Of a DNA stretch of 64,000 bases, positions 34,842-43,384 are shown one piece after another. This stretch comes from an uncultured Alphaproteobacteria bacterium (GTDB lineage Bacteria > Pseudomonadota > Alphaproteobacteria > Rhizobiales > Aestuariivirgaceae). The position numbers were made by a program, and so were the translations under genes. Where the stretch lies: positions 34,985 to 98,984 of the forward strand of contig CAMFKI010000012.1 of NCBI GenBank assembly GCA_945957365.1. The letters run 5' to 3'. The stretch's first letter is position 1; each line of letters starts with the position of its first letter. The notes beneath the pieces are model-generated. The model saw nothing but the letters and a program-made list of their open reading frames with translations, was not told the origin of the DNA and did not search any database.

Positions 34842-37246
34842 CCCCCAAACAGCCTTCCTTTAGCCTCACGCACAACTTCAGCAGGACTTCCGAGCCCGCG
34901 CAGCGCAGCCAGCCCTCCTGCTATCCGGATTTCCGGTACATCCCATAGCGAGGGTGTTTCCAGCGCATCGGTGCCGCCCTGTGCGAACTGGGGACCCAGT
35001 TCCTTCAGCACAATGGCTGCCTTCGGGTCCATGTCGTGGAACCAGCCGAGATTCAAGGCTATATACAGCTGTCCCCGTTCGCGGCGCTTTAGTGCACGTG
35101 CATGATAGCCGTGGTGGCCGAAGAAGTCGTAGAGGTCGAAGTCGCTCATCTTGTCGATTTCGCGAATGACTTCAGGGCTGAAGTTGTCGCTGAGTAAATG
35201 GTCGATCAGGCCGCGCCGCTTCGTGGTCTCGATCCACAAGTCGCGGAACTCGTCCAGCGTGTGGGCTTCTATCAGCACCCGCGCCATCACCTCGCGCCGG
35301 TATTCGTCTACTGGGATCGGGGTATCGCGGCCCTCGCGGCTGACCAGGATGAAGCGGCCCTGCGGGTTGATGATGACTTGCTTGCCGCCGATCTCGGCAA
35401 CCGAGGGGCCGTCTCCGCCTTCGCCACCGCCCTCTTCGCCGCCGCCGCCTTTGCCACCCGCCCCGCGTGGGCGCGGGGGCTTAGTGATGAACTCGGTGCC
35501 GAAGAGATCGGTCACGCCGGTGTAGTCGTAAAGCCAAAACTTATACTTGGCCGTTTCTTCGTGGATCCGCGTGCCCCGACCGACCATCTGATAGAATTTG
35601 ATAGGCGACTGAAGGTAGCGAAAGAAGACAACGGCATTTAGGCGTTCAATGTCCACGCCTGCCTCTAGTAGATCAACCGTGCAGGCGATGAAGGCGCGTT
35701 CGCCTGACCCGCGCATCGGCTCGATCATGTCGGCGCCGTTGTTTGCCCCGCCCATGCATTTGAAGGCATAGTGGTCCTTCGGCGTCTGATCATTCTCCTG
35801 GCACCAGCGGACATAGAGGTTGTTCATGTGCTGCGCGGCCCGATCGGCATGGATCTCGCGTGTGCAGAAGATGATTACCTTCTGCTCCGGACCGCCATTC
35901 GCACAGAGCAGTTGGAAGAGGTCTTCGCACATCTTCGGCGTGCGGAGTTCTATGAATAGTTCGTCGTCGAAGTCCTTGCCGGTGTATTGCGGCTTGGTCA
36001 GGTCATCCTCGGTCAGCGGCAGTCCGGTCCTTATGTCGCGTACACCCGCCTTTAGGATTTCCTCACGGGTGAAGACCATGTTGTCGATACTGGCCTTGCG
36101 TTTCACAATCTCGCAGGCAGCGAGATAACCATCCTCCTGCGCCTCAATAAGGGTGTATTCGTAGACTGGTTCACCGAAGTACTTCCGGTTATTGGCAGTG
36201 ATCTCCTGGTCCTCGGTGCTGGCATGTTTCGATTCTTCTAGCTTCCGGGGCGTGGCAGTGAGGCCGATGTGGATAGCATTCGGATTCCGCCGAAGCACTT
36301 CGGACCACCGGCCCCAAGCGGAGCGGTGGCACTCGTCGATGATGATCACGCTGAACGCATCGTCACCATAATGCTCGGTCAGAAAGCTGGCGAAACTGTC
36401 GTCATCGTCTAGGCCAAGCGTCTGGTAAGTGGCGATATGGATGCGGGCGTTCTGAGCTGCGTTGCCGCCCCTCTCCGTCTTCACGATGCGGGCGTTGTCT
36501 CCAAAGGCTGCCTTAAGTTTCGTGTAGGCTTGTTCGCGGAGCTCGTCACGGTCACAGAGGAAGAGCGCGGGTTTTGGAAGCTGGCCGGCCTGTGACAGGC
36601 GCCAGAGCAGGTTTGTGGCAATGATCGTTTTGCCGGCGCCCGTCGCGAGTGTTAGAAGGACACGTGGAGGCGTGCCTGATTTCCGGTCAATGATGATCTT
36701 TTCGAACGCTGCGCGTATTGCGGCATCCTGGTAGTATCTGCTCTGCGCCCATGCTGCGTTATCTGCTTGGAACAGCATCGCTGCATCTGCCGCATGCAGG
36801 TCTATTCCACTGTCCCTCGCATAGCGTGCTTTCAGGTCGGGGTGCGTTGGAAAATCGGGAAACTGGAATGGTCCCGCCTGAAGTCGGGTGAAGCAGTCGT
36901 ACTCTCCGTAGCGATGACCGTTGGTCGAGAAGACGTACTTGACCTCATACCGCTGGCAATCGGCATAGGCCTTTGCCTGCTGCATGCCCCTCAGGGGATC
37001 GTCCGCTTCCTTCTTCGCCTCGAGTACTGCGATCGGCATCGGTTTGGGCATGTTTGCGATCTGCACACATAGAAGATAGTCGGTACGCCCTGGTCCTCTC
37101 CTTCTACGTCCCTTCGGCCCTGTGGGCTCCACGGGCGGTGGAGTGAGCACGGTCTCGAGGGTGACCTGGTCCCGGCTAACATAGCCTTTGTCCCGGAGAA
37201 CGGGGTCAATGAGGTGAAACCGGGTGTCGGCCTCATTCATGCTCAT
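34838..37246 (-). CDS. hsdR: type I restriction endonuclease/translocase subunit
   Basis: An 802-residue, EcoEI-type HsdR. Nuclease residues sit near 'GRTDYLLCVQIANMPKPMPIAVLEAKKEADD' (D...E-x-K). The SF2 motor has 'LTLATGAGKTIIATNLLW' (motif I), 'VIIIDECHRS' (DEAH-like), 'IGLTATP' and 'MVGRGTRIHEE' (motif VI). GAGGGA precedes the ATG; a second ATG 6 bp on is possible. Promoter presumably within 37247-37523. Gene order R-S-M differs from the usual R-M-S/M-S-R. Confidence 0.95.
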   Translation of the reverse strand: MSMNEADTRFHLIDPVLRDKGYVSRDQVTLETVLTPPPVEPTGPKGRRRRGPGRTDYLLCVQIANMPKPMPIAVLEAKKEADDPLRGMQQAKAYADCQRYEVKYVFSTNGHRYGEYDCFTRLQAGPFQFPDFPTHPDLKARYARDSGIDLHAADAAMLFQADNAAWAQSRYYQDAAIRAAFEKIIIDRKSGTPPRVLLTLATGAGKTIIATNLLWRLSQAGQLPKPALFLCDRDELREQAYTKLKAAFGDNARIVKTERGGNAAQNARIHIATYQTLGLDDDDSFASFLTEHYGDDAFSVIIIDECHRSAWGRWSEVLRRNPNAIHIGLTATPRKLEESKHASTEDQEITANNRKYFGEPVYEYTLIEAQEDGYLAACEIVKRKASIDNMVFTREEILKAGVRDIRTGLPLTEDDLTKPQYTGKDFDDELFIELRTPKMCEDLFQLLCANGGPEQKVIIFCTREIHADRAAQHMNNLYVRWCQENDQTPKDHYAFKCMGGANNGADMIEPMRGSGERAFIACTVDLLEAGVDIERLNAVVFFRYLQSPIKFYQMVGRGTRIHEETAKYKFWLYDYTGVTDLFGTEFITKPPRPRGAGGKGGGGEEGGGEGGDGPSVAEIGGKQVIINPQGRFILVSREGRDTPIPVDEYRREVMARVLIEAHTLDEFRDLWIETTKRRGLIDHLLSDNFSPEVIREIDKMSDFDLYDFFGHHGYHARALKRRERGQLYIALNLGWFHDMDPKAAIVLKELGPQFAQGGTDALETPSLWDVPEIRIAGGLAALRGLGSPAEVVREAKGRLFGG

Positions 37247-37523
37247 AGCTTCCCTCAGTCTCCCTTATCGAATGACGCATGCAAGTAATGATTGTAATTG
37301 GTCGCGTCTCCGCACGAAAGGCGACCCAAAGCGAAGCCATCATTCTTGGACGGGCGATAGCCGAGGACCTCTAAATTTAAGCGATTGTGCCGACGATTCA
37401 TTTTGCAGACTACGTTACAGAGCATTTTGGAGGCAAGTATCGCCGCGTCAGCTGATGGTGAAGACCGGGCGCAGTGGCCATGATCATCGCCTCTCTTCGG
37501 GAACGTTGTCGCTGATCGCGAGC
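37247..37523. other. intergenic region between divergent hsdR and XRE genes
   Basis: About 280 bp with no convincing gene. It must contain the hsdR promoter on the minus strand. I could not pick out a clear -35/-10 pair for hsdR. Confidence 0.5.
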
Positions 37524-37560
37524 TTGACGGGTATAGATATGTTGCCTATATACACAACAT
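37524..37560 (+). promoter_or_regulatory. sigma70-like promoter with overlapping inverted repeat, leaderless start
   Basis: TTGACG (37524-37529), 17-bp spacer, TATATA (37547-37552). An inverted repeat ATGTTG-N10-CAACAT (37539-37544, 37555-37560) brackets the -10 box, and its right arm overlaps the XRE start codon at 37559. Transcription would start at about the ATG, so the mRNA would be nearly leaderless. The regulator could autorepress here. Confidence 0.75.
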
Positions 37561-37939
37561 GCAACACCATGAGCAACAGATATCTGAGTCATTGCTGGGC
37601 TCCCACCTTCGGCGGCTCCGGGAGGAGCGGATGGAAGATGACCCGGATTTCTCGTTGAGGCGCGTTGCGACCAGGTGCGGTGTCACTGCTCCCTACCTTT
37701 CGCGGGTGGAGCGTGGCGAGGCTGCCCCGCCCGGCGAAGAGACCCTCACAAGGCTGGCACAGGACCTGGGAGAGGATCCCGACGTTCTACTGGCGATGGC
37801 CGGCAAGGTATCCGCGGACCTGCGCAGCGCGATCCTCGCTCGCCCCAAGCTCTTCGCCGAGCTCATACGATCCATCAAATCCATGCCCGATCACGCGGTG
37901 TTGCGGATCGTCCGGGAAGTTCGCGACGGCAATTGGTAA
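37559..37939 (+). CDS. XRE-family transcriptional regulator
   Basis: A 126-residue protein with a helix-turn-helix: 'FSLRRVATRCGVTAPYLSRVERGEAAPPGEETLTRLAQDLGEDPDVLL'. The C-terminal helices ('LRSAILARPKLFAELIRSIKSMPDHAVLRIVREV') resemble regulator families linked to small-operon control. The start codon overlaps its own putative operator, with no ribosome binding site, consistent with leaderless translation. A 352-residue partner begins 13 bp later. Confidence 0.88.
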   Translation: MQHHEQQISESLLGSHLRRLREERMEDDPDFSLRRVATRCGVTAPYLSRVERGEAAPPGEETLTRLAQDLGEDPDVLLAMAGKVSADLRSAILARPKLFAELIRSIKSMPDHAVLRIVREVRDGNW

Positions 37940-37952
37940 TGGGAGGCTAGCG

Positions 37953-39011
37953 ATGCCCACGCTTGAACAGGATGAAATCGTCTTCCGCTTCCCGAAAATC
38001 GAGGAAGAGTCGCGGTTCAGGATCAATTTTCAGCGCACTCTCCGCATCCCGGATACCGATACAACCTACTCGTTGCCTCCGGGTCTCAGCCCCTTTCCAG
38101 TCCGCCATGTGGAGGATTACGCAGCGAACCTTCCGCCGGCGACTACGGCGAGAGGCGGCGTCATTCTTCCCATGTGGCAAGCTGAAGCCATGTGGATGTC
38201 TTTCAGTAGCTGGACGCTGGGCTTGCCCCTCGACTTTCCCGTGGCGATCAAGATTGCGGCTGGAAAGATCAACGCGGTGACCGGTGAGCTATGGCGACCG
38301 GGACTGCACCGGGAACCACAGGACTACATGGTCTCGCCAGGTCAGCCCTGGCTCGACGGCTTTGCCATTGAAAAAGGTGTCATCCGACAGTTCGTCGCGA
38401 TGCCCCTTGGCGACGGCTATTCCGTCGAGGAGCAGGTGACCGGCGAAGCCGAGTGGGGTGGGCTACAGATCTCTGTGGTTCCGCTCAAGGAGAGTGTCTG
38501 GAAAATCAAGCGGGCAGAACGGGAAGCGGCCCAACAAAATGAACGCGTAGTTTGGGGTTGGAACGGGAAACAAGCCGTCCTGAACAGTGTGTCACGTAAG
38601 GTGATCCCCATGGCGCTCGCCGCAGGTGGCCGGATGATGCAGGATATCTACGAAGACACGTTTGATATTGACGACTGGGACATCGCTTCCGCCGACCGCG
38701 TGTTTGTCACCTTGGTACATGCCAAGGACTGGAAGGCAATCACGGACGAATCCCCGCCGAATGAACCTCCGACTGCTCGCGATTACAGTGAAGCAGGCCT
38801 GCCCTGGTTCGACTACTACGGGAAGGACCAGAAGGCTCTACCGGGAGGCGCCGCACTTGCAGGCGTCATGTCGGTCGCAAAGATGTTCAAGAAGATTACT
38901 GGTGCGTCGATGTCTGAGTCCTCGGACGTCAAGACGGGCAATCCAATGGCAATCGGGCCGGGAGCCAGAGAGGCGCGTGACGTGCGCTCCGAAGGCTCGT
39001 GGGAAGACTGA
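37953..39011 (+). CDS. conserved protein of unknown function, partner of XRE regulator
   Basis: A 352-residue soluble protein with GGGAGG 6 nt before its ATG. Notable stretches are 'ILPMWQAEAMWMSFSSW', 'AIKIAAGKINAVTGELW', 'QDYMVSPGQPWLDGFAIEKGVIRQFVAMPLGDGYSVEEQVTGEAEWGGLQI'. The last is strongly patterned, suggesting a conserved ligand-binding core. I recognise no named domain. It sits directly behind an autoregulated XRE gene in an accessory region, so a stress or defence role is possible but unproven. Confidence 0.8.
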   Translation: MPTLEQDEIVFRFPKIEEESRFRINFQRTLRIPDTDTTYSLPPGLSPFPVRHVEDYAANLPPATTARGGVILPMWQAEAMWMSFSSWTLGLPLDFPVAIKIAAGKINAVTGELWRPGLHREPQDYMVSPGQPWLDGFAIEKGVIRQFVAMPLGDGYSVEEQVTGEAEWGGLQISVVPLKESVWKIKRAEREAAQQNERVVWGWNGKQAVLNSVSRKVIPMALAAGGRMMQDIYEDTFDIDDWDIASADRVFVTLVHAKDWKAITDESPPNEPPTARDYSEAGLPWFDYYGKDQKALPGGAALAGVMSVAKMFKKITGASMSESSDVKTGNPMAIGPGAREARDVRSEGSWED

Positions 39012-39058
39012 AGTCGGCCTTGAGACGGATGAACCCTTGCTCGTCGAGGATATGAACA

Positions 39059-39409
39059 ATGCGAATCCTGGTGTGTGGAGGGCGGGAGTACCTCGATGCC
39101 GAAGTTCTCCAACGTTCGCTCGACGCCATTCACCTTGGGCCCCGCGGGCCGATTGAGAGTGTCATTCATGGGGGAGCCAGGGGTGCGGACACGATGGCTG
39201 GAGAATGGGCCCGGCGGCGGGGAATTTCCTGCACGGTGTACGAGGCGAACTGGGAGCTGGAAGGCAGGGCCGCCGGACCGATCCGGAACAAGCGCATGCT
39301 CGATGAGGGTGCGCCTGAACTGATCGTTGCGTTTCCCGGCGGACGCGGGACAGCGAACATGATCCGCCAGGCCAGAGAGCGAAGTTTCGAAGTTCTCGAG
39401 GCTGGTTGA
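39059..39409 (+). CDS. DUF2493/SLOG-family (YAcAr) protein
   Basis: A 116-residue Rossmann-like protein: 'MRILVCGGREYLDAEVLQRSLDAI', 'SVIHGGARGADTMAGEWARRRG' and 'ELIVAFPGGRGTANMIRQARE'. The GGA-R-GAD and PGGRGT loops are the nucleotide- or nucleotide-sugar-binding hallmarks of the SLOG/DprA-like family. Members are common on mobile elements and in defence loci. It stands alone, 47 bp after the previous gene. Confidence 0.88.
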   Translation: MRILVCGGREYLDAEVLQRSLDAIHLGPRGPIESVIHGGARGADTMAGEWARRRGISCTVYEANWELEGRAAGPIRNKRMLDEGAPELIVAFPGGRGTANMIRQARERSFEVLEAG

Positions 39410-39502
39410 GGAAGAGCGTCACTCCGCTGGACAAAAATCGTCGCCAGCCGCTCGAAGTATCAAGACCCGCTAGGAAGCCATCTGGAGGAAAGACCCGCCA
39501 GG

Positions 39503-40225
39503 ATGAAAATATCCAACAGCCGCACCATCACCGAGTCGCTGCAGCTCATGTCCGAAGGGATACATGAGGCCGCGCATGCCGTCGCCGCTCGCGTTCTTCC
39601 TGCGCCCTTCCTCCACGCCGAGGGCTTTCGCGTGCGCTCCCTGAAGGAAATAATCTGCGAGTCGCAGGATGAAGGCAGTCATGTCCTGATCGACTACAGG
39701 ATCTCGTTTGCGGGGATCCGCGCCGCCTATCGTCGAGGAGACTCGCGAGAGAAGCGACGGGTTGTCCGGCAGGTCTACAAGAACTGTATCGTCCTGATGG
39801 CCGGTCACATCGCGGATGCAATGTTCATGAAGCCAAGCTGGTCCCCCGACGAGAAATTCGACCGGTTCTGGGAACAGGTCGCGTACGCCATGACGGAAAT
39901 GGACTGGAGAGAGCCGAAGTACGGCGATCCGGAACTGGTGGCTCTCTATCTGATCACCGTCACCGTGAACGAATATGGCCACCTCGACGAGGCGAGGGTC
40001 AATGCAATCGCCCGGGGTCTGTACCACATCGCGCATCGCGCCGTTGAGCGGAACTGGTGGTGCATAAAGGCGGTTGCGGGCAATTCGATCTACACCGATC
40101 GCCTATCAGCCGTGGCGGTAAACTACCTCATCGACCGGCTCGCAGTAGGCGCCCGGAGGGTTGCGCCCGGCCTCTCAAAGCTTCGTCTGGTCCGCAGAAT
40201 TCCAGACATATCGAGGATGTCATGA
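39503..40225 (+). CDS. HEAAH zinc-metalloprotease-like protein (M41-like)
   Basis: A 240-residue protein with 'MSEGIHEAAHAVAARVL' near residue 20, an HExxH zinc motif typical of the M41 (FtsH) peptidase domain without the AAA+ part. 'KNCIVLMAGHIADAMF' and 'DRFWEQVAYAMTEMD' would be the helix and third-ligand region (Asp). It lacks a membrane anchor and an ATPase, so it may act on a specific target. The neighbours are mixed accessory genes. Confidence 0.72.
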   Translation: MKISNSRTITESLQLMSEGIHEAAHAVAARVLPAPFLHAEGFRVRSLKEIICESQDEGSHVLIDYRISFAGIRAAYRRGDSREKRRVVRQVYKNCIVLMAGHIADAMFMKPSWSPDEKFDRFWEQVAYAMTEMDWREPKYGDPELVALYLITVTVNEYGHLDEARVNAIARGLYHIAHRAVERNWWCIKAVAGNSIYTDRLSAVAVNYLIDRLAVGARRVAPGLSKLRLVRRIPDISRMS

Positions 40226-40264
40226 GCCCGGGGCCGAGTTGCATGTCTCTGCCCAGTGCCAAAA

Positions 40265-40338
40265 TGGAGCGGAGGACGGGAATCGAACCCGCGTCAGCGG
40301 TGTGGAAAACCGCGGCTCTGCCATTGAGCTACCTCCGC
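40265..40338 (-). tRNA. tRNA-Gly(TCC)
   Basis: Cloverleaf on the minus strand: acceptor GCGGAGG / CCTCCGC, D arm GCTC...GAGC, anticodon stem GCGGT / ACCGC with loop TTTCCAC giving TCC, T arm GCGGG-TTCGATT-CCCGT, discriminator T and encoded CCA. It reads GGA codons. It lies among accessory genes rather than in a tRNA or rRNA cluster. Confidence 0.95.
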
Positions 40339-40507
40339 ATATCTGCGCCGGCCGTCGCGAGGTGTCATGCCGTTCCGGAAAGTGTACAGCCAGTTCCGGT
40401 AGCTTATGGCTGGTCTGACTTCATCAGCCTGGCGCAACAAGAGAATTCTAGCACATCGACAGTGGTCGAACAATGAAGCGGGTCCGGATCATCGACAGGA
40501 GTAAGCT

Positions 40508-41206
40508 CTGAACATCGTCATTCTCACTGGCGCGGGAATCTCTGCCGAAAGCGGTCTCGGAACATTCCGCGATGAGGGCGGGCTGTGGTCACAGTACGAC
40601 CTTGAGGAAGTGGCAACGCCCGAGGGTTTTTCCCGCAATCCGAGCCTTGTTCACGAGTTCTATAATCTTCGGCGGGCGAACTGCCGGAATGCACAGCCCA
40701 ATGCCGCGCACTTCGCCCTCGCGGAACTTGAGGCCAGACACGCCGGGAATTTTCTCATGGTGACGCAGAACGTCGATGACCTTCACCAGCGCGCAGGCTC
40801 GAAGAACGTGCTGCAGATGCACGGAGAACTCGACAAGGCCAGATGCATCTACTGTTCGTCAACCTGGCCCGCTCCTGACGTAATGACGAGTCAGGGGCGA
40901 TGTCCGAAGTGCTGGTCCAAAGGTTGCAGGCCCGATGTGGTGTGGTTCGGGGAACAAGTGCGGTTCCTGTCCGAGATCGAGGCGGCGGTCCGGAAGGCGG
41001 ATCTCTTTGCGATGGTCGGTACGTCGGCCCAGGTTAGCCCGGCTTCGGAATTCATGAAACTCGCTCGGGACCACGGTGCGGATACAGTGGAAATGAACCT
41101 CGAACCGTCGGCTGTTGCCTGGACGGCCGGGGAGGTCATTCTTGGCCCCGCGACGGAGGTTGTGCCAAGATGGGTGGGAGATCTCCTGGGAAAGTCTGCT
41201 TTCTAA
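40508..41206 (+). CDS. SIR2-family NAD-dependent protein deacylase, CTG start
   Basis: A 232-residue sirtuin. An in-frame stop at 40502-40504 rules out a longer frame, and the family's first strand 'NIVILTGAGISAESGLGTFRDEGGLW' begins right after a CTG at 40508. That CTG has AGGAG 6 nt upstream, so it is the probable start codon. Next: 'MVTQNVDDLHQRAGS', the active-site His in 'VLQMHGELDKARC', a CxxC...CxxC-like zinc set (CIYC...CPKC) and 'DVVWFGEQV', 'MVGTSAQVSPAS'. It removes acyl groups from lysine with NAD+. An ATG-only search would miss the first 34 residues. Confidence 0.9.
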   Translation: MNIVILTGAGISAESGLGTFRDEGGLWSQYDLEEVATPEGFSRNPSLVHEFYNLRRANCRNAQPNAAHFALAELEARHAGNFLMVTQNVDDLHQRAGSKNVLQMHGELDKARCIYCSSTWPAPDVMTSQGRCPKCWSKGCRPDVVWFGEQVRFLSEIEAAVRKADLFAMVGTSAQVSPASEFMKLARDHGADTVEMNLEPSAVAWTAGEVILGPATEVVPRWVGDLLGKSAF

Positions 41207-41229
41207 GCTGCTGCTTGCGGCGGCGCAGT

Positions 41230-42276
41230 TCAGGTTTCCATGAAGGCCATTGCGATGGCGCGGTCGCCAAATATAGCCGGCAGCAAGGTCTGTGACAGTT
41301 CGAGCGCCTGCGCGTAAGATGTGACGACCATGGCCGGCATGCCTTCACCTGCAGGTTCGTATTCGACGTGGAAGGCATTCGTTTCCAGGCCAACGAATGA
41401 ATCGTCCATCTTGAACGGATGGAAATAGCTGGCCGGATCTATCAAAGCCGTCTTCAACTCATCCACATCCCGCGCACCGCTCACTCGAAGGAGGTGCTGT
41501 ACATACGGCGATGTTGGCCGATAACTGCAGCACCAGTGCAGGACCAGAAACCGGTGAACATCGTCGTCATCCTGGTCGTTCGTCAGATCCGCAAACCGAT
41601 AGACCGGCTCACCGAGAGCACTTTCCAGGGATTTTGCGGTCTCCCGCATATTTTCTCTCCACCTTATGAATGGATTGTCGGTGGTTTTCCAGTCTCCCCA
41701 CTCGCCATACTCTTCCCAGGGTGGATGTGGAACGAACTCCATCATGGCCCGCGGCGGAGGCAGGGCCGGCAGGTCTCGAAGTGACCATGGATGCCCCCGG
41801 TTGTCAGGGCCGTGGAAGAACTTGATTTCCGAAGCGACCTCCCCGACTTGCTCGAAGAGATCGATGAAATGAGCCGGCACATCTACAGAATCACGAAACC
41901 CGACCAGACTGCTGTCGCTGCGCAGCCATTCCAGAAAATCGGGGAGTGGCACGCATTCAGGTGATGCAGGATCGAAGAAATCAAAGAAAAGTACGATGTG
42001 ACGCCTGTCGATTGTCGCCTTCAGCCGTTCGACCGCGCTCTGCGCAAGTACTGATGACTCTTCTCGCGAACGTCCGCCGCGCCGGGCGAGGACTTCCATG
42101 AAAAGCAGGGGTTCAATGTATGGCACATGCTGTCCGGCGGGAGGCTCAAACAGGGCGATGCTGTCACGCCAGCGCTCCGCCTTTGGAGCGTCAATCAGGC
42201 CTCGAATCCGCGCGACCGCATTCGGCTCGAGTGTCGAAACGGGAAGCGCATTCATCAGTGCGGCTATGTTCACCAT
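41230..42276 (-). CDS. uncharacterised 348-residue protein
   Basis: Start at 42276 has GGGAGG 5 nt upstream; a frame 30 bp longer is less supported. The product is soluble, rich in aromatic and acidic residues, with 'IVLFFDFFDPASPECVPLPDFLEWL', 'WEEYGEWGDWKTTDNPFIRWRENM' and 'HRFLVLHWCCSYRPTSPYVQHLLRVSG'. No domain is recognised. A second unknown gene lies 42 bp further on the same strand. Confidence 0.72.
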   Translation of the reverse strand: MVNIAALMNALPVSTLEPNAVARIRGLIDAPKAERWRDSIALFEPPAGQHVPYIEPLLFMEVLARRGGRSREESSVLAQSAVERLKATIDRRHIVLFFDFFDPASPECVPLPDFLEWLRSDSSLVGFRDSVDVPAHFIDLFEQVGEVASEIKFFHGPDNRGHPWSLRDLPALPPPRAMMEFVPHPPWEEYGEWGDWKTTDNPFIRWRENMRETAKSLESALGEPVYRFADLTNDQDDDDVHRFLVLHWCCSYRPTSPYVQHLLRVSGARDVDELKTALIDPASYFHPFKMDDSFVGLETNAFHVEYEPAGEGMPAMVVTSYAQALELSQTLLPAIFGDRAIAMAFMET

Positions 42277-42318
42277 TTTAGCCTCCCCGGGACAATCTGC
42301 TGGCAACCTTCTTGGCGT

Positions 42319-42978
42319 TCAGTAGTCGGGAGGTGCGTATCCCGGTCCCCACTCAGCTTCGTTTTCCTGCTGGATGTTCCATTTCTCGCGGAAGGCGAGG
42401 TATTCGCTCTTGAGAGCTTCGTAGAAGTCTTGCAACGCTGCTCGCGTTGGCGCGAGCCGGAAGCAGAGTCCTGTTCCTGAGTAGCCTCCGCATCCTTCGA
42501 AGTTGTACATGTCCACGAACAGTATCACTTCAAGCAGGTCATCTGGCAATGGACCACTGGCTCTCTCGAGTTCTCGTGCCTCCCGCCGTTCCTTGAATTC
42601 CTGAGATTCGTAGGCCAGCTTCCATTTTGATGGCAGGAACGGAAAGCTGTTGCGAGGATAGACCGCCAGCAACACGTCTGGCTCCATCGGCTCCCAGTAT
42701 TCGGGTTCATTGGTCTTCAGAACATGTGACAGCAGGGGAAGTATGCCGCACTCCCGGTGTTCCTCGGCGATGATCGCTCCGGGCGCTCGCTTGGCCCAGT
42801 GTTTGCTGCTTCGCTTGAGGAGGGCGTCGTTGATGATGGGTTCGTCCCGCCAGCGAAACCAGATGTCGTAATATACCCAGCAGTCCTCGAAGGAGCGGTA
42901 CCGTATTTCTAGGGAAAGCTCGTCGTTGCTGAGGGTTGCCATGGCGCGCGACACCGTGAATTCGGGAATGCAGGCCAT
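42319..42978 (-). CDS. uncharacterised 219-residue protein
   Basis: Soluble, aromatic-rich: 'SLEIRYRSFEDCWVYYDIWFRWRDEPIIND', 'LLAVYPRNSFPFLPSKWKL', 'CGGYSGTGLCFRLAPTRAALQDFYEALKSEY'. Neither of two possible ATGs (42978, 42942) has a good ribosome binding site; the first is given. The N-terminal part recalls immunity-type small domains, but I cannot name it. It probably forms an operon with the following 348-residue gene. Confidence 0.68.
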   Translation of the reverse strand: MACIPEFTVSRAMATLSNDELSLEIRYRSFEDCWVYYDIWFRWRDEPIINDALLKRSSKHWAKRAPGAIIAEEHRECGILPLLSHVLKTNEPEYWEPMEPDVLLAVYPRNSFPFLPSKWKLAYESQEFKERREARELERASGPLPDDLLEVILFVDMYNFEGCGGYSGTGLCFRLAPTRAALQDFYEALKSEYLAFREKWNIQQENEAEWGPGYAPPDY

Positions 42979-43003
42979 TTATCGGCCGCATGTCGGAAAG
43001 TGT

Positions 43004-43384
43004 CTATGAAAATTGATTGCGTTGTATGTTCCATTCCATCGGAAATGGCTGCATCGCCCTGGCCATCGTCAGCCCCGCTTGCTGACGTCCAGCCAGTATT
43101 GCCTCCACGATCTCTGGTGCCAGCAGGGTCATTCGCAGCAGCCGACTGACGTAGGACGGGTTGATGTTCTCGGCATCGGCAATCTCTTCAAGGGTCTGGT
43201 AGTCTCCTTCCTGCAGCATCTTCTTCCATCGGAAGCCGCGCGCCAGCGCCTTCAGAAGGGCGTTATCGGGTCGTGCGCGTTGTATAGGCTGAGCAATGAA
43301 CCCATCTGGTGTGAGGATCAGTTTCCGCCCACCGCGTTTGCGGATGGTGAAGGGTACAACGATTGTGGTGGTCTGATCCGTCAT
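43004..43384 (-). CDS. helix-turn-helix protein linked to the serine recombinase
   Basis: A 126-residue protein with a C-terminal HTH, 'QTLEEIADAENINPSYVSRLLRMTLLAPEIVEAILAGRQ', similar to KorB/ParB-type HTHs found next to DUF2924-type recombinases. Its ATG overlaps the recombinase stop (ATGA), so it is the last gene of the recombinase operon. It may act as a DNA-binding partner or directionality factor; this is inferred from position. Confidence 0.8.
   Translation of the reverse strand: MTDQTTTIVVPFTIRKRGGRKLILTPDGFIAQPIQRARPDNALLKALARGFRWKKMLQEGDYQTLEEIADAENINPSYVSRLLRMTLLAPEIVEAILAGRQQAGLTMARAMQPFPMEWNIQRNQFS

Noticed and set aside
29079..40338. Direct repeat of the tRNA-Ser 3' end as an att pair
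   Set aside because: I looked for the tRNA's 3' end (GAGGGTTCGAATCCCTC) to the right and found none; the tRNA-Gly differs in sequence.
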